From CAVVJA01 sp963779485 (GTDB taxonomy: Bacteria > Actinomycetota > Actinomycetes > Mycobacteriales > Jatrophihabitantaceae), in the NCBI GenBank assembly GCA_963779485.1, contig CAVZYJ010000007.1:124001-188000 (forward strand): a DNA stretch of 64,000 bases. Reading direction: 5' to 3'. A model generated the notes under the pieces. It was given only the letters and a program-made list of their open reading frames with translations, made no database searches and was not told the DNA's origin. The translations under genes and the position numbers were made by a program. Shown piece after piece: positions 1-7,891 of this stretch (the first letter of the stretch is position 1; every line of letters begins with the position of its first letter).

Positions 1-213
1 GCCGAAGCCCTCGTCGTCCAGGACCCGGGTCGTGAGCCACCACCCGGTAAGGCTCAGGATGATGAGCGCGATACCGAGCAACGACAGCAGCCGTGCAGTC
101 CACCGTCCGAACGTCCGGGTTCGAAAGAAGCCGAACCTACGACGGGTCGTCGCGTCGCCAGTCGTCGGCGGGTCGCTGGACGAAGGCTGGGATTGCCGCT
201 CGGAGTCCGTCAT
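1..213 (-). CDS. Membrane protein, N-terminal part only
   Basis: The first 71 codons of a minus-strand gene start at an ATG at 213 and run off the left edge without a stop. The product opens with a polar, Ser/Pro/Thr/Arg-rich cytoplasmic stretch of about 40 residues. One hydrophobic helix follows (LLSLLGIALIILSL, about residues 44-57), then a Trp-Trp pair and an acidic RVLDDEGF-like stretch. That order is typical of actinobacterial multi-pass proteins of unknown role that begin with a charged tail and a first helix ending in a 'vLDt..F' motif. It is divergent to the DUF72 gene at 260, with only 46 bp between the starts. Function unknown. Confidence 0.55.
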   Translation of the reverse strand, partial: MTDSERQSQPSSSDPPTTGDATTRRRFGFFRTRTFGRWTARLLSLLGIALIILSLTGWWLTTRVLDDEGFG

Positions 214-259
214 GGCCGGACTATAAACGGGACCACCGGAATGACAGAGTCGCTGAGCA

Positions 260-1132
260 ATGGCTGAGGATGGGCGCGTGGTGCGTAACGACCGAAGCGG
301 GCGATCTGCCGTCGCTCGAGTGGGTATCTCCGGCTGGCGTTACCCACCCTGGCGCGGCGTGTTCTATCCGAAGGGTCTTCGGCAGCGGGACGAACTGCGC
401 TATGTCGCCGACCATTTGACGTCGGTCGAGATCAATGGGTCGTTCTACGCCCTCCAGCGGCCCGCCAACTACCGAACCTGGTACGCCGAGACGCCGACCG
501 AGTTCGTCTTCTCCATCAAAGGGCCGCGGTTCATCAGCCACATGAAGAAGCTTCGTGATGTTGAGTTACCCCTCGCGAATTTCTATGCCTCCGGACTGCT
601 TGCGCTACGCGAAAAGCTCGGACCAATTCTCTGGCAGCTCCCACCCAATCTGGGTTTCGATCCGTCACGACTGACCGAATTCTTCACAATGTTGCCGCGA
701 ACGACATTTGCGGCCGCTCGCCTGGCCCGGCGACACGAGGAGCGGCTCGCGGACCGAGCCCTGACCCGGGCCGATGCCGACCGGCCGCTGCGCTACGCGC
801 TCGAGGTCAGGCACGGGAGCTACCGGACGCCGGAGTTCGTCGAGCTGCTGCGTGAACACGACATCGCACTCGTCGTCGCCGACACGGCCGGACGATGGCC
901 GCTGTTCTACGACGTGACGTCGGAGATCGTGTACGTGCGCCTGCACGGCGATCAGGAGCTCTACGTCAGCGGCTACTCCGACGAGGCCCTGGCGACGTGG
1001 GCCGAGCGCATCCGTGGCTGGACCGCCGCCGGCCGTGACGTGTTCGCCTACTTCGACAACGACGTGAAGGTCCGCGCTCCGTATGACGCGATCCAACTCC
1101 TGCAACGCCTCGGCGGCAGTCAACCCGGATGA
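260..1132 (+). CDS. DUF72 domain protein (YecE family)
   Basis: A 290-residue protein of the DUF72/YecE family, a TIM-barrel-like family without an assigned reaction. Family hallmarks are the N-terminal VGISGWRYPPWRGVFYP block (about residues 21-37), the VEINGSFY motif (55-62), the SIKGPRFISH segment and a C-terminal AYFDND motif. Length is normal for the family (240-300). The ATG at 260 is taken as the start; a later GTG at 280 would remove about six residues and cannot be excluded. A TATAAA hexamer at 222-227 could be the -10 element. Its stop abuts the stop of the convergent ArsB-like gene. Confidence 0.85.
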   Translation: MAEDGRVVRNDRSGRSAVARVGISGWRYPPWRGVFYPKGLRQRDELRYVADHLTSVEINGSFYALQRPANYRTWYAETPTEFVFSIKGPRFISHMKKLRDVELPLANFYASGLLALREKLGPILWQLPPNLGFDPSRLTEFFTMLPRTTFAAARLARRHEERLADRALTRADADRPLRYALEVRHGSYRTPEFVELLREHDIALVVADTAGRWPLFYDVTSEIVYVRLHGDQELYVSGYSDEALATWAERIRGWTAAGRDVFAYFDNDVKVRAPYDAIQLLQRLGGSQPG

Positions 1133-2377
1133 TCATCCGCCGATCACCGCCGACGACACCCACAGTGCCACCGTTGCGGCGAGAAGTATCGGCAGCGTGC
1201 TCACCGCGCCGAGCCGATGGAACGTCTGCGCCGACGGATGATCGGATTCGCACAGCTGCCGCCGCCAGAGCAAGGTGGCGAGTGAACCGACGAACGTGAA
1301 GTTCGGTCCCACGTTGACTCCGATGAGCACGGCGAGCACGGCCAGCGGTGAAGCGGCGACAAGTGGCAGCAACGCCAGGGTCGCCGGGATGTTGTTGACG
1401 ACGTTGGCCAGTAGCGCGCCCAGCAGCGCGAGCCCGATCAAGGCGAGCAAGCCGGTGCCGTCCGGCACCAGATGCGCCAGTACGCCGTGTAAGCCATTGG
1501 CACGCACTCCGTCGAAGATCACGCCCAGCGCCAGCACGAACAGCACGAATCCGGGGCTCGTCTCGCCGGCCATTCGCCGCCACGTCGTCCGGCGCGCCTT
1601 CAGCGCCGGTGCGGCCAGGGCGACAACACCCAGCCACGCGGCCCAAGCGGGCGGCACGTCGATCGCCGACGTGACGACGAAGCCGGCGACCGTGCCGGTC
1701 AGGATGGTCAAGGCGTAGCGCGGAGCCGCGGGCAGGTCGACCGAGTGCTGGGAATCCCGGGTGAGGTCGCCTCGGAAGTACCACCGCAGGGCGAGCCAGT
1801 CGAGCAAGCACGACGTGGTCCACGGCAACGCCATCAGCGCCGTGAACCGACCGAAGGACAGGCCGGTCGCGGCAAAGGCGAGCAGGTTGGTCAGGTTGGA
1901 GACCGGAAGGAGCAACGAGCCCGAGTTGGCCAGGTGCGCGCAGGCATACAGGTGCGGTCGGCTGCGCACCTCCAACCGCTGGGTCGTCCGGAGCACGACC
2001 GGGGTGAGGAGCACAACCGTGGCATCGAGCGTCAGGACTGCGGTCACGCCGGCCGCCAGTGCGACCACCGTGCCGAGCAACCGCCGCGTCCGCCCTCGGC
2101 TGATGCCGGCGGCTATCGCGCCCAGGTAGTCGAAGACGCCGGCCTCGGCGCAGAGGTGACCGAACAGCAGGATGCCGGCGAGGAAGAGCACCGTCGGCCC
2201 CAGTTCGCGCAGCGTGTCGCCGACCTCCGACCAGGACACGACCCCAGCCGCGACGAGGACGAGCGCGGCGGGCACCGCGAGTATCGACTCGGACAGCCCC
2301 CACGGGCGCACGATGGCGCCGACCAACGCGACGGTCAAGGCGCCCACCGACAATGCCTCAGCGGCAATCGCGCTCAC
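1133..2377 (-). CDS. ArsB/NhaD-like ion transporter
   Basis: A 414-residue protein made almost wholly of hydrophobic helices, about 11 by eye, resembling the ArsB arsenite pump and Na+/H+ antiporters of the ion transporter superfamily. Visible family features are the TLDATVVLLTPVVL segment in the first half and the matching NVVNNIPATLALLPL segment in the second half, the two substrate-site loops of the inverted repeat. No arsR or arsC lies nearby, so arsenite is not supported as substrate; an anion or a divalent-ion role is as likely. The gene overlaps the upstream elaA stop by four bases, suggesting co-transcription. Confidence 0.8.
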   Translation of the reverse strand: MSAIAAEALSVGALTVALVGAIVRPWGLSESILAVPAALVLVAAGVVSWSEVGDTLRELGPTVLFLAGILLFGHLCAEAGVFDYLGAIAAGISRGRTRRLLGTVVALAAGVTAVLTLDATVVLLTPVVLRTTQRLEVRSRPHLYACAHLANSGSLLLPVSNLTNLLAFAATGLSFGRFTALMALPWTTSCLLDWLALRWYFRGDLTRDSQHSVDLPAAPRYALTILTGTVAGFVVTSAIDVPPAWAAWLGVVALAAPALKARRTTWRRMAGETSPGFVLFVLALGVIFDGVRANGLHGVLAHLVPDGTGLLALIGLALLGALLANVVNNIPATLALLPLVAASPLAVLAVLIGVNVGPNFTFVGSLATLLWRRQLCESDHPSAQTFHRLGAVSTLPILLAATVALWVSSAVIGG

Positions 2378-2829
2378 GAAGGCCGGTAGGGGCGGGTCAT
2401 CGGGAGATGGGGGATACCGTCCTCGACGAACGGATCTCCGGAGACCACGAATCCGAATCGCTCGTACCAGTCGCGCAACGGCGATTGCGCGTCGAGGACG
2501 ACGTCATGCCCGGCGGCGTCGGCCAGTTCGAGAGCTCGCCGCATGAGGCCAGCGGCGAGTCCGCCCGACCGGGCTGACCGGTCGGTGGCGACCCGGCCGA
2601 TCCGGGCGGCCGACGGATCCCGGATGATCCGGAGCGTGGCGAGGACGGTTCCGTCGGCTCCCGTCACCCATAGCAGCCAGCTGTCCGGTTCGAGATCCCG
2701 CCCGTCGAGTTCGCGGTAGGCACATCGCTGCTCCACGACGAAGACGTCGACTCGCAATTGCAGGATGCGGTAGAGCGTCTCCGGGCGGATGTCGGACGCG
2801 TGGGCAACGTGGACCTCGGGTTCAGCCAC
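2374..2829 (-). CDS. elaA: ElaA-type GNAT acetyltransferase
   Basis: A 151-residue GNAT-fold N-acetyltransferase. The N-terminal LRVDVFVVEQRCAYRELDG block (about residues 26-44) is the ElaA signature. The acetyl-CoA loop is replaced by a GRVATDRSARSGGLAAGLM stretch, the form this family uses in place of Q/RxxGxG/A. The C-terminal WYERFGF motif holds the tyrosine often acting as general acid. The substrate is not known. It is first in a minus-strand pair with the ArsB-like gene (4-base overlap). No frame damage is seen. Confidence 0.85.
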   Translation of the reverse strand: MAEPEVHVAHASDIRPETLYRILQLRVDVFVVEQRCAYRELDGRDLEPDSWLLWVTGADGTVLATLRIIRDPSAARIGRVATDRSARSGGLAAGLMRRALELADAAGHDVVLDAQSPLRDWYERFGFVVSGDPFVEDGIPHLPMTRPYRPS

Positions 2830-2882
2830 GTGCTACGCCACCAGATCGCGCTCGATCCGCCCGACCAGCTGCGCGCCGACCG

Positions 2883-3311
2883 TCACAGATCGGGCATGAG
2901 CTCGAAGTCGGCGAAGTCGAAGCCGGGCGAGACGACGCACGCGACGAGCGTCGCACGGTCGGTGGCGCCTTCGGCCATCTGCCACTCGCCGCCATGGACC
3001 AGGTACTGGCCGCCGGCACCGAGCTCGCACATGAACTCCGCAACCGGCGTGTCGCCGCGGCCGCCGACGGTCACCCGCACCGGACCGCCGCCCTGCCAGA
3101 GCCACAGCTCGTCGGAGACGACTCGGTGCCAGGTCGATCGTTCACCGGGCAGGAGAAGAAAGGACACGCAGGTGGCGAGCGAGCGCTCACCCCGTCCGGT
3201 GCTCACCTGCTCCCGGTGCCGGAAGCTCTCGCGGTACCACCCGCCCTCTGGATGTCGTTGCATTCCCAGCGAGTGCGGGTCTGCGACGAGGGGTTCAGAG
3301 GGCACGTTCAC
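2883..3311 (-). CDS. DUF985 cupin-fold protein
   Basis: A 142-residue single-domain cupin of the DUF985 (Cupin_5) family. It opens with the family's HPEGGWYRESFRH block, contains STWHRVVSDELW with the metal-type His and Glu-like acceptor positions, and ends with the conserved VSPGFDFADFEL segment. The reaction is unknown; some relatives sit in nucleotide-sugar or stress contexts. It lies 53 bp upstream of elaA on the same strand and is divergent from the menJ-nuo operon, whose promoter and Rex site fill the 119 bp between the two starts. Confidence 0.85.
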   Translation of the reverse strand: MNVPSEPLVADPHSLGMQRHPEGGWYRESFRHREQVSTGRGERSLATCVSFLLLPGERSTWHRVVSDELWLWQGGGPVRVTVGGRGDTPVAEFMCELGAGGQYLVHGGEWQMAEGATDRATLVACVVSPGFDFADFELMPDL

Positions 3312-3384
3312 GGGGGAGACGGTAACGGGCCGCCCCGTCGGTCTCGGCGCCGGAGGGCACCGCCTACACTCGGGGACAACAGCT

Positions 3385-3400
3385 CGTGAACGCGTTCACA
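3385..3400. promoter_or_regulatory. Rex redox-repressor operator
   Basis: The perfect palindrome GTGAACGCGTTCAC lies at 3386-3399, with A at 3400. It matches 15 of 16 positions of the known Streptomyces Rex operator TGTGAACGCGTTCACA. A TACACT hexamer at 3365-3370 can serve as the -10 element, placing the operator at or just after the transcription start, a position for repression. Rex senses NADH/NAD+ and is known to control nuo and cytochrome bd genes in Streptomyces. Here it would gate the menJ-nuo unit. A GTG at 3386 lies inside the operator and is unlikely to be the menJ start. Confidence 0.8.
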
Positions 3401-3430
3401 AACGGCTGGACGAGACCCTGGAGCACGCCC

Positions 3431-4766
3431 ATGACCGTGACGCAGGCGCCGACGGCGGCCGCTGCCGCGCGTTCGGCACCCGCCGACGAGCGGCGCTACG
3501 ACGCCGACGCCGTCGTGGTCGGCGCGGGCCCAGCGGGCAGCGCCGCCGCCTACTGGCTGGCTAGCGCCGGGCTCGACGTCGCGGTGCTCGAGAAGGCCAC
3601 GTTCCCGCGCGAGAAGGTCTGCGGCGACGGCCTGACCCCACGAGGAACACGCGCGCTCGTCGACATGGGCATCGACGTGAGCGAGGATGCCGGCTGGGTA
3701 CACAACCGCGGCCTGCGGGTCATCGGGGGCGGCCTGCGCCTCGACCTCGACTGGCCCGAGCTCACGAACTTCCCGTCGTACGGCCTGGTTCGGCCGCGGT
3801 CCGACCTGGACGCGCTGCTCGCGAACCGGGCCGTGGCGGCGGGCGCGATCCTGCACGAGCAGACCGCGGTCACCGAGCCGGTTCTCGACCGGGCCGGCCG
3901 GGTGACCGGCGTGCTGGGCAAGACCGGGCCCGACAAGCAGCCCGTGACCTACCGAGCGCCAATCGTGCTGTCCTGCGACGGCGTCTCCGGCAAGTTGGCC
4001 CAGCAGCTCGGCCTGCACCGCAACGACCGGAGACCGATGGGGGTCGCGGTCCGGCGCTACTACGCAAGCCCTCGTACCCATGACGACTACCTCGAGTCGT
4101 GGCTGGAGTTGTGGGACGGGCCGATGGGCGCCGATGACGCCAAGCTCCTGCCGGGCTACGGGTGGATCTTCGGCATGGGCGACGGCACGGTGAATGTCGG
4201 CCTCGGCGTGTTGAACTCCTCGGCCGGCTTCCAGCGGACCGACTATCGAGCGATGCTCACCCGCTGGCTCGACACGACGCCCGAGGCCTGGGGGTTGCGC
4301 GAGGTCAACGCTCAGGGCCCCATTCGCGGCGCCGGCCTGCCCATGGGCTTCAACCGGACGCCGCACTACACGCGCGGGCTGCTGCTCGTCGGTGACACGG
4401 GCGGTTCGGTCAATCCGTTCAACGGCGAGGGAATCCCTTACGCGATGGAATCCGGCAAGCTCGCGGCCCAGGCCGCCGTTCAGGCGCTGGCCCGTCCACC
4501 GGGTCCACAACGCGAGCGCGCGCTCGCCTCCTACCCGGCCGCGATGGCAGCCGAGTGGGGCGCGTACTACCGGCTCGGCGGCGTGTTCGTGAAGCTCATC
4601 GGCCAGCCGTCCGTCATGCGGACTGTGCACTCGTCACGGCCTGCCGCATCCGGCCCTGATGCGCTTCTTGCTGAAGCTGCTGGCCAACCTTTACGACCCT
4701 CGTGACGGGGATCTGTCCGACCGGACCATCTCCGTTCTGACCCGGCTCGTCCCGGCGGTGCGTTAG
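3431..4766 (+). CDS. menJ: Geranylgeranyl reductase family flavoprotein (MenJ-like), one frame change
   Basis: An FAD-dependent reductase, about 444 residues once one extra base near 4622 is removed; uncorrected, the frame ends early at 4705. The N-terminal dinucleotide site VVGAGPAGSAAAYWLASAG, the EKVCGDGLTPRG segment and the GDTGGSVNPFNGEGIPYAMESG block are all hallmarks of the geranylgeranyl reductase family. After correction the tail reads as the expected family C-terminus (HPALMRFLLKLLANLYDP). In actinobacteria such enzymes (MenJ, Rv0561c in M. tuberculosis) saturate one isoprene unit of menaquinone. Its position just before nuoA, with a polyprenyl synthase after nuoN, supports that role. 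The ATG at 3431 is preferred because the upstream GTG lies in the Rex site. Confidence 0.75.
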
Positions 4767-4781
4767 GCATGCCTCACCTTC
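4763..4781. promoter_or_regulatory. Candidate IdeR/DmdR iron box before nuoA
   Basis: The 19-mer TTAGGCATGCCTCACCTTC fits 15 of 19 positions of the actinobacterial iron-box consensus TWAGGTWAGSCTWACCTWA, counted by eye, and has a perfect AGGCATGCCT palindrome at its centre. It starts one base before the menJ TAG stop and lies 90 bp before nuoA. It could let an IdeR/DtxR-type repressor tune the iron-sulfur-rich complex I to iron supply. No promoter elements around it are clear, so function is an inference. Confidence 0.4.
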
Positions 4782-4808
4782 GCCGAGCAGTCCGCTAAGC
4801 ACTAGCCT

Positions 4809-4829
4809 GGCGACGCTAAACGCGTCGCC
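4809..4829 (+). terminator. Hairpin between menJ and nuoA
   Basis: A perfect 8-bp stem (GGCGACGC at 4809-4816 pairing with GCGTCGCC at 4822-4829) closes a five-base TAAAC loop. No T-run follows, so it is not a classical terminator. It may be an attenuator, an RNA-stability element or a weak GC-rich terminator of the actinobacterial type. It lies 42 bp before the nuoA start. Confidence 0.4.
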
Positions 4830-4870
4830 GGTCACCCAACCGAATACGACGAGAGAGGGAGGCAGTCACC

Positions 4871-5234
4871 GTGCTCGCGCCCTACCTGCCGATCGTGTTG
4901 TTGTTCGCGCTCGCCTTCGCGTTCGCCTTCTTCTCCGTGTCGATCGCTCCGTTCACCGGACCCAAGCGATACAACCGCGCGAAGCTCGACTTCTACGAGT
5001 GCGGCATCGAGCCGACGCCGACCCCCGAGGGGCCGAATCGCTTCCCTATCAAGTACTTCTTGACCGGCGATGCTGTTCATCATCTTCGACATCGAGATCA
5101 TCTTCCTGTATCCGTACGCCGTGGCGAACAAGCAGCTGGGCCTGTTCGGCCTGGTCGAGATGATCTTGTTCATCGTGACGGTGTTCATCGCGTACACCTA
5201 CGTCTGGCGGCGCGGCGGATTGGATTGGAACTAA
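4871..5234 (+). CDS. nuoA: NADH-quinone oxidoreductase subunit A, one frame change
   Basis: A small membrane subunit of complex I, about 120 residues after removing one extra G at 5066-5067 (ACCGGCG for ACCGCG); as given, the frame leaves the family sequence after KYFLT. Three transmembrane helices are visible. The loop YECGIEPTP (about residues 41-49) carries the conserved cysteine that changes exposure in the active/deactive transition in homologues. After correction the second part reads MLFIIFDIEIIFLYPYA and ends WRRGGLDWN, both family signatures. GTG start at 4871 with a GAGGGAGG Shine-Dalgarno stretch about 8 bases upstream. First gene of nuoA-N. Confidence 0.85.
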
Positions 5235-5254
5235 CCGATGAGTGAGCCACTGAC

Positions 5255-5794
5255 ATGGGCCTAGAAGAGAAGCTGCCGGACGGCGTATTGCTGGCGAGCG
5301 TCGAGAAGCTCGTCAACTGGACCCGCAAGTCCTCGCTGTGGCCGGCCACGTTCGGGCTGGCCTGCTGCGCGATCGAGATGATGACGTTCGGCGCTCCGCG
5401 ATTCGATTCGGCCCGGTTCGGCATGGAGGTCTTCCGGCCATCGCCCCGGCAGGCCGACTTGATGATCGTGGCCGGGCGGGTCAGCCAGAAGATGGCTCCG
5501 GTACTGCGGCAGATCTACGACCAGATGGCGGAGCCGAAGTGGGTGCTGGCCATGGGCGTGTGCGCCAGCTCCGGCGGGATGTTCAACAACTACGCGATCG
5601 TGCAGGGCGTCGATCACGTCGTGCCGGTCGACATGTACCTTCCCGGCTGCCCGCCGCGGCCGGAAATGCTGATCGACGCCGTCCTCAAGCTGCATCACAA
5701 GATCATGAACGAGCCCCTCGGGCCCAAGCGAGCCAAGCGACTCGCCGATCAGAAGGTGGAGCTCGTGCCCTCCAGCCAGAGGTTCGCCCGATGA
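5255..5794 (+). CDS. nuoB: NADH-quinone oxidoreductase subunit B
   Basis: A 179-residue peripheral-arm subunit holding the terminal iron-sulfur cluster N2, which hands electrons to quinone. The four expected ligands are present: the adjacent pair Cys37-Cys38 (GLACCAIEMM), Cys103 (GVCASSGG) and Cys132 (LPGCPPRPE). The sequence is intact and of normal length. It lies 20 bp after nuoA and its TGA overlaps the nuoC ATG (ATGA), consistent with translational coupling. Confidence 0.97.
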   Translation: MGLEEKLPDGVLLASVEKLVNWTRKSSLWPATFGLACCAIEMMTFGAPRFDSARFGMEVFRPSPRQADLMIVAGRVSQKMAPVLRQIYDQMAEPKWVLAMGVCASSGGMFNNYAIVQGVDHVVPVDMYLPGCPPRPEMLIDAVLKLHHKIMNEPLGPKRAKRLADQKVELVPSSQRFAR

Positions 5795-6531
5795 CCGGCC
5801 CAGACGACGAGGCCCGCAACGCGGCGCCGGATCAACCGGCGGCCCAGGTCGAGCGGGTGACCCCCGTGGCCGGGTCGACGGTCGACTCACCCTTCGGCAC
5901 CGAGGGTCGCGGCATGTTCGGTGTCTCGGACTCCGGAGACACGTCCGGCTTCGGTGGGCTCGTCCGGGAGCCGTGGAGCGCTCCGGCGGCGACCCGGCCG
6001 TTCGGCGACTACTTCGACGAGGTCGTCGACGCGTTGGCCGAGGCCTACCCCGAGTTCGGCGCCGCGATCACCAAGATCGTCGTCGATCGCGGCGAGCTGA
6101 CGTTGTACGTCGCCCGCGAGCACATCGCCGCCGTGGCCCGAACCATGCGGGACGACCCGGCATTGCGCTTCGAGCTGTTGGCGAATCTCTCCGGCGTCGA
6201 CTACATCGGGAGCGTCAACCGGTTGCACGTCGTCTACAACCTGACGTCCATGACCTATCGACGCCAGGTCCGGCTGGAGACCTCGGCCAGCGTCGAGGAC
6301 CCCCACGTGCCGTCCGTGACCGCTGTCTATCCGGGGGCGGACTGGCAAGAACGAGAAACCTACGACATGTTCGGCGTAATCTTCGACGGGCATCCGGCCC
6401 TGACCCGCATCCTCATGCCCGACGACTGGGACGGCTTCCCGCAGCGGAAGGACTATCCGCTGGGCGGCATCCCGGTCCAGTACAAGGGCGCCACTATCCC
6501 ACCCCCGGACGAACGGCGGGCCTACCGATGA
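5791..6531 (+). CDS. nuoC: NADH-quinone oxidoreductase subunit C
   Basis: The 30-kDa peripheral-arm subunit, 246 residues. The first about 70 residues are a low-complexity Asp/Pro/Ala-rich extension common in actinobacterial NuoC. The core then begins near FGDYFDEVVDAL. The C-terminal signature ERETYDMFGVIFDGHP (about residues 188-203) followed by RILMPDDWDGFPQRKDYPL is the family hallmark. It packs against NuoD near the quinone site and binds no cofactor. It overlaps nuoB by four bases; 46 bp separate it from nuoD. Confidence 0.95.
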   Translation: MTGPDDEARNAAPDQPAAQVERVTPVAGSTVDSPFGTEGRGMFGVSDSGDTSGFGGLVREPWSAPAATRPFGDYFDEVVDALAEAYPEFGAAITKIVVDRGELTLYVAREHIAAVARTMRDDPALRFELLANLSGVDYIGSVNRLHVVYNLTSMTYRRQVRLETSASVEDPHVPSVTAVYPGADWQERETYDMFGVIFDGHPALTRILMPDDWDGFPQRKDYPLGGIPVQYKGATIPPPDERRAYR

Positions 6532-6577
6532 AGCGCCCGCCCGGGCCCGTCCACCGTGGCCGGAAAGTGAGGCCGAA

Positions 6578-7891
6578 ATGAGCGATATCTACTCGCCGTC
6601 GCGCGAGACGACCGAAGGCCGGGTCTACACCGTCACCGGTGGTGACTGGGACGCGACCTTCGGCGGCGATCCCATCAGCGAGGAACGCATCGTCCTCAAC
6701 ATGGGCCCGCAGCACCCCTCGACGCACGGCGTGCTGCGACTGGTGCTCGAACTCGAGGGCGAGACCGTCACCGACTGCCGCCCGGTCATCGGCTACCTGC
6801 ACACCGGTATCGAGAAGAACACCGAGTTCCGCACCTGGACCCAGGCGGTGACCTTCCTGACCCGGGCCGACTACGTGGCGCCACTGTTCAACGAGGCGGT
6901 GTACTGCCTGGGCGTCGAACGGCTGCTGGGCGTGGAGGTTCCCGAGCGCGCCCAGCTGATTCGCGTGCTGCTCATGGAGATCAACCGGGTCGCCTCGCAC
7001 TGGGTGTGGCTCGCGACCGGCGGCATGGAGCTCGGAGCCCTGACCGCGATGACCAACGGCTTCCGCGCCCGGGAGCGGTGCCTCGACGTGCTGGAGCTCA
7101 TCACCGGACTGCGAATGAACCACGCGTTCATCCGTCCCGGCGGCATAGCCCAGGACCTGCCCGATGGCACCGAGGCGAAGATCCAGGACTGGCTGGTCGA
7201 AACCCGCAAGGAGCTGGTCGGCGTCGAGAAGCTGCTGCGGGGCCAGCCGATCTGGGTCAATCGGCTCAAGGATGTCGGCTGGATCGGCGTCGAGGGCTGC
7301 CTCGCTCTCGGCGTGACCGGGCCGATCTTGCGTGCGGCCGGCCTGCCGTGGGATCTGCGCAAGACGCTGCCGTACCTCGGCTACGAGACGTTCGACTTCG
7401 AGGTGCCGACCGATGATCGCGGCGATTGCTGGTCCCGCTTCGTGGTGCGCGTCGCCGAGATGCACGAGTCGCTGAAGATCGTCGAGCAGGTGCTGGCTCG
7501 ACTGGCCCCCGGACCGATCGTGATCGACGACCCCAAGATCGCCTGGCCGGCGAAGCTCACGCTCGGACCGGACGGCATGGGCAACTCGCTGGAGCATGTG
7601 CAGAAGATCATGGCCGGTTCGATGGAAGCCTTGATCCACCACTTCAAGCTGGTCACCGAGGGCTTCCGAGTGCCGCCCGGTCAGGTCCATCAAGCCGTCG
7701 AGGCTCCCCGCGGAGAGCTGGGCTGTCACATCGTCAGCGACGGAGGCACCCGCCCGTTCCGCATCCACCTGCGCGAGCCGTCGTTCATCAACCTCCAGGC
7801 GGCGGCGGCGATGTCCGTCGGCGGCATGATCGCCGACGTGATCGCGTCCGTCGCCTCGATCGATCCGGTCATGGGTGGGTGCGACCGATGA
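6578..7891 (+). CDS. nuoD: NADH-quinone oxidoreductase subunit D
   Basis: The 49-kDa subunit, 437 residues, forming the quinone-binding pocket with NuoB. The GPQHPSTHGVLRLVLELEGE block (about residues 44-63) contains the His of the quinone headgroup site. IGYLHTGIEKNTE and NHAFIRPGGIAQDLP are further signatures, and the C-terminus ends DPVMGGCDR as expected. The subunit descends from the large subunit of [NiFe] hydrogenases but lacks the metal cysteines. Intact. Its stop overlaps the nuoE ATG by four bases. Confidence 0.97.
   Translation: MSDIYSPSRETTEGRVYTVTGGDWDATFGGDPISEERIVLNMGPQHPSTHGVLRLVLELEGETVTDCRPVIGYLHTGIEKNTEFRTWTQAVTFLTRADYVAPLFNEAVYCLGVERLLGVEVPERAQLIRVLLMEINRVASHWVWLATGGMELGALTAMTNGFRARERCLDVLELITGLRMNHAFIRPGGIAQDLPDGTEAKIQDWLVETRKELVGVEKLLRGQPIWVNRLKDVGWIGVEGCLALGVTGPILRAAGLPWDLRKTLPYLGYETFDFEVPTDDRGDCWSRFVVRVAEMHESLKIVEQVLARLAPGPIVIDDPKIAWPAKLTLGPDGMGNSLEHVQKIMAGSMEALIHHFKLVTEGFRVPPGQVHQAVEAPRGELGCHIVSDGGTRPFRIHLREPSFINLQAAAAMSVGGMIADVIASVASIDPVMGGCDR

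Noticed and set aside
966..2303. Alternative minus-strand frame over the transporter
   Set aside because: Arg-rich shadow; the true frame has transmembrane helices and ArsB motifs.
3386..3430. GTG start for menJ
   Set aside because: It lies within the Rex operator and adds residues unlike the family; the ATG at 3431 fits better.
3308..4630. Minus-strand frame of 440 codons over menJ
   Set aside because: Shadow of a recognisable flavoprotein.
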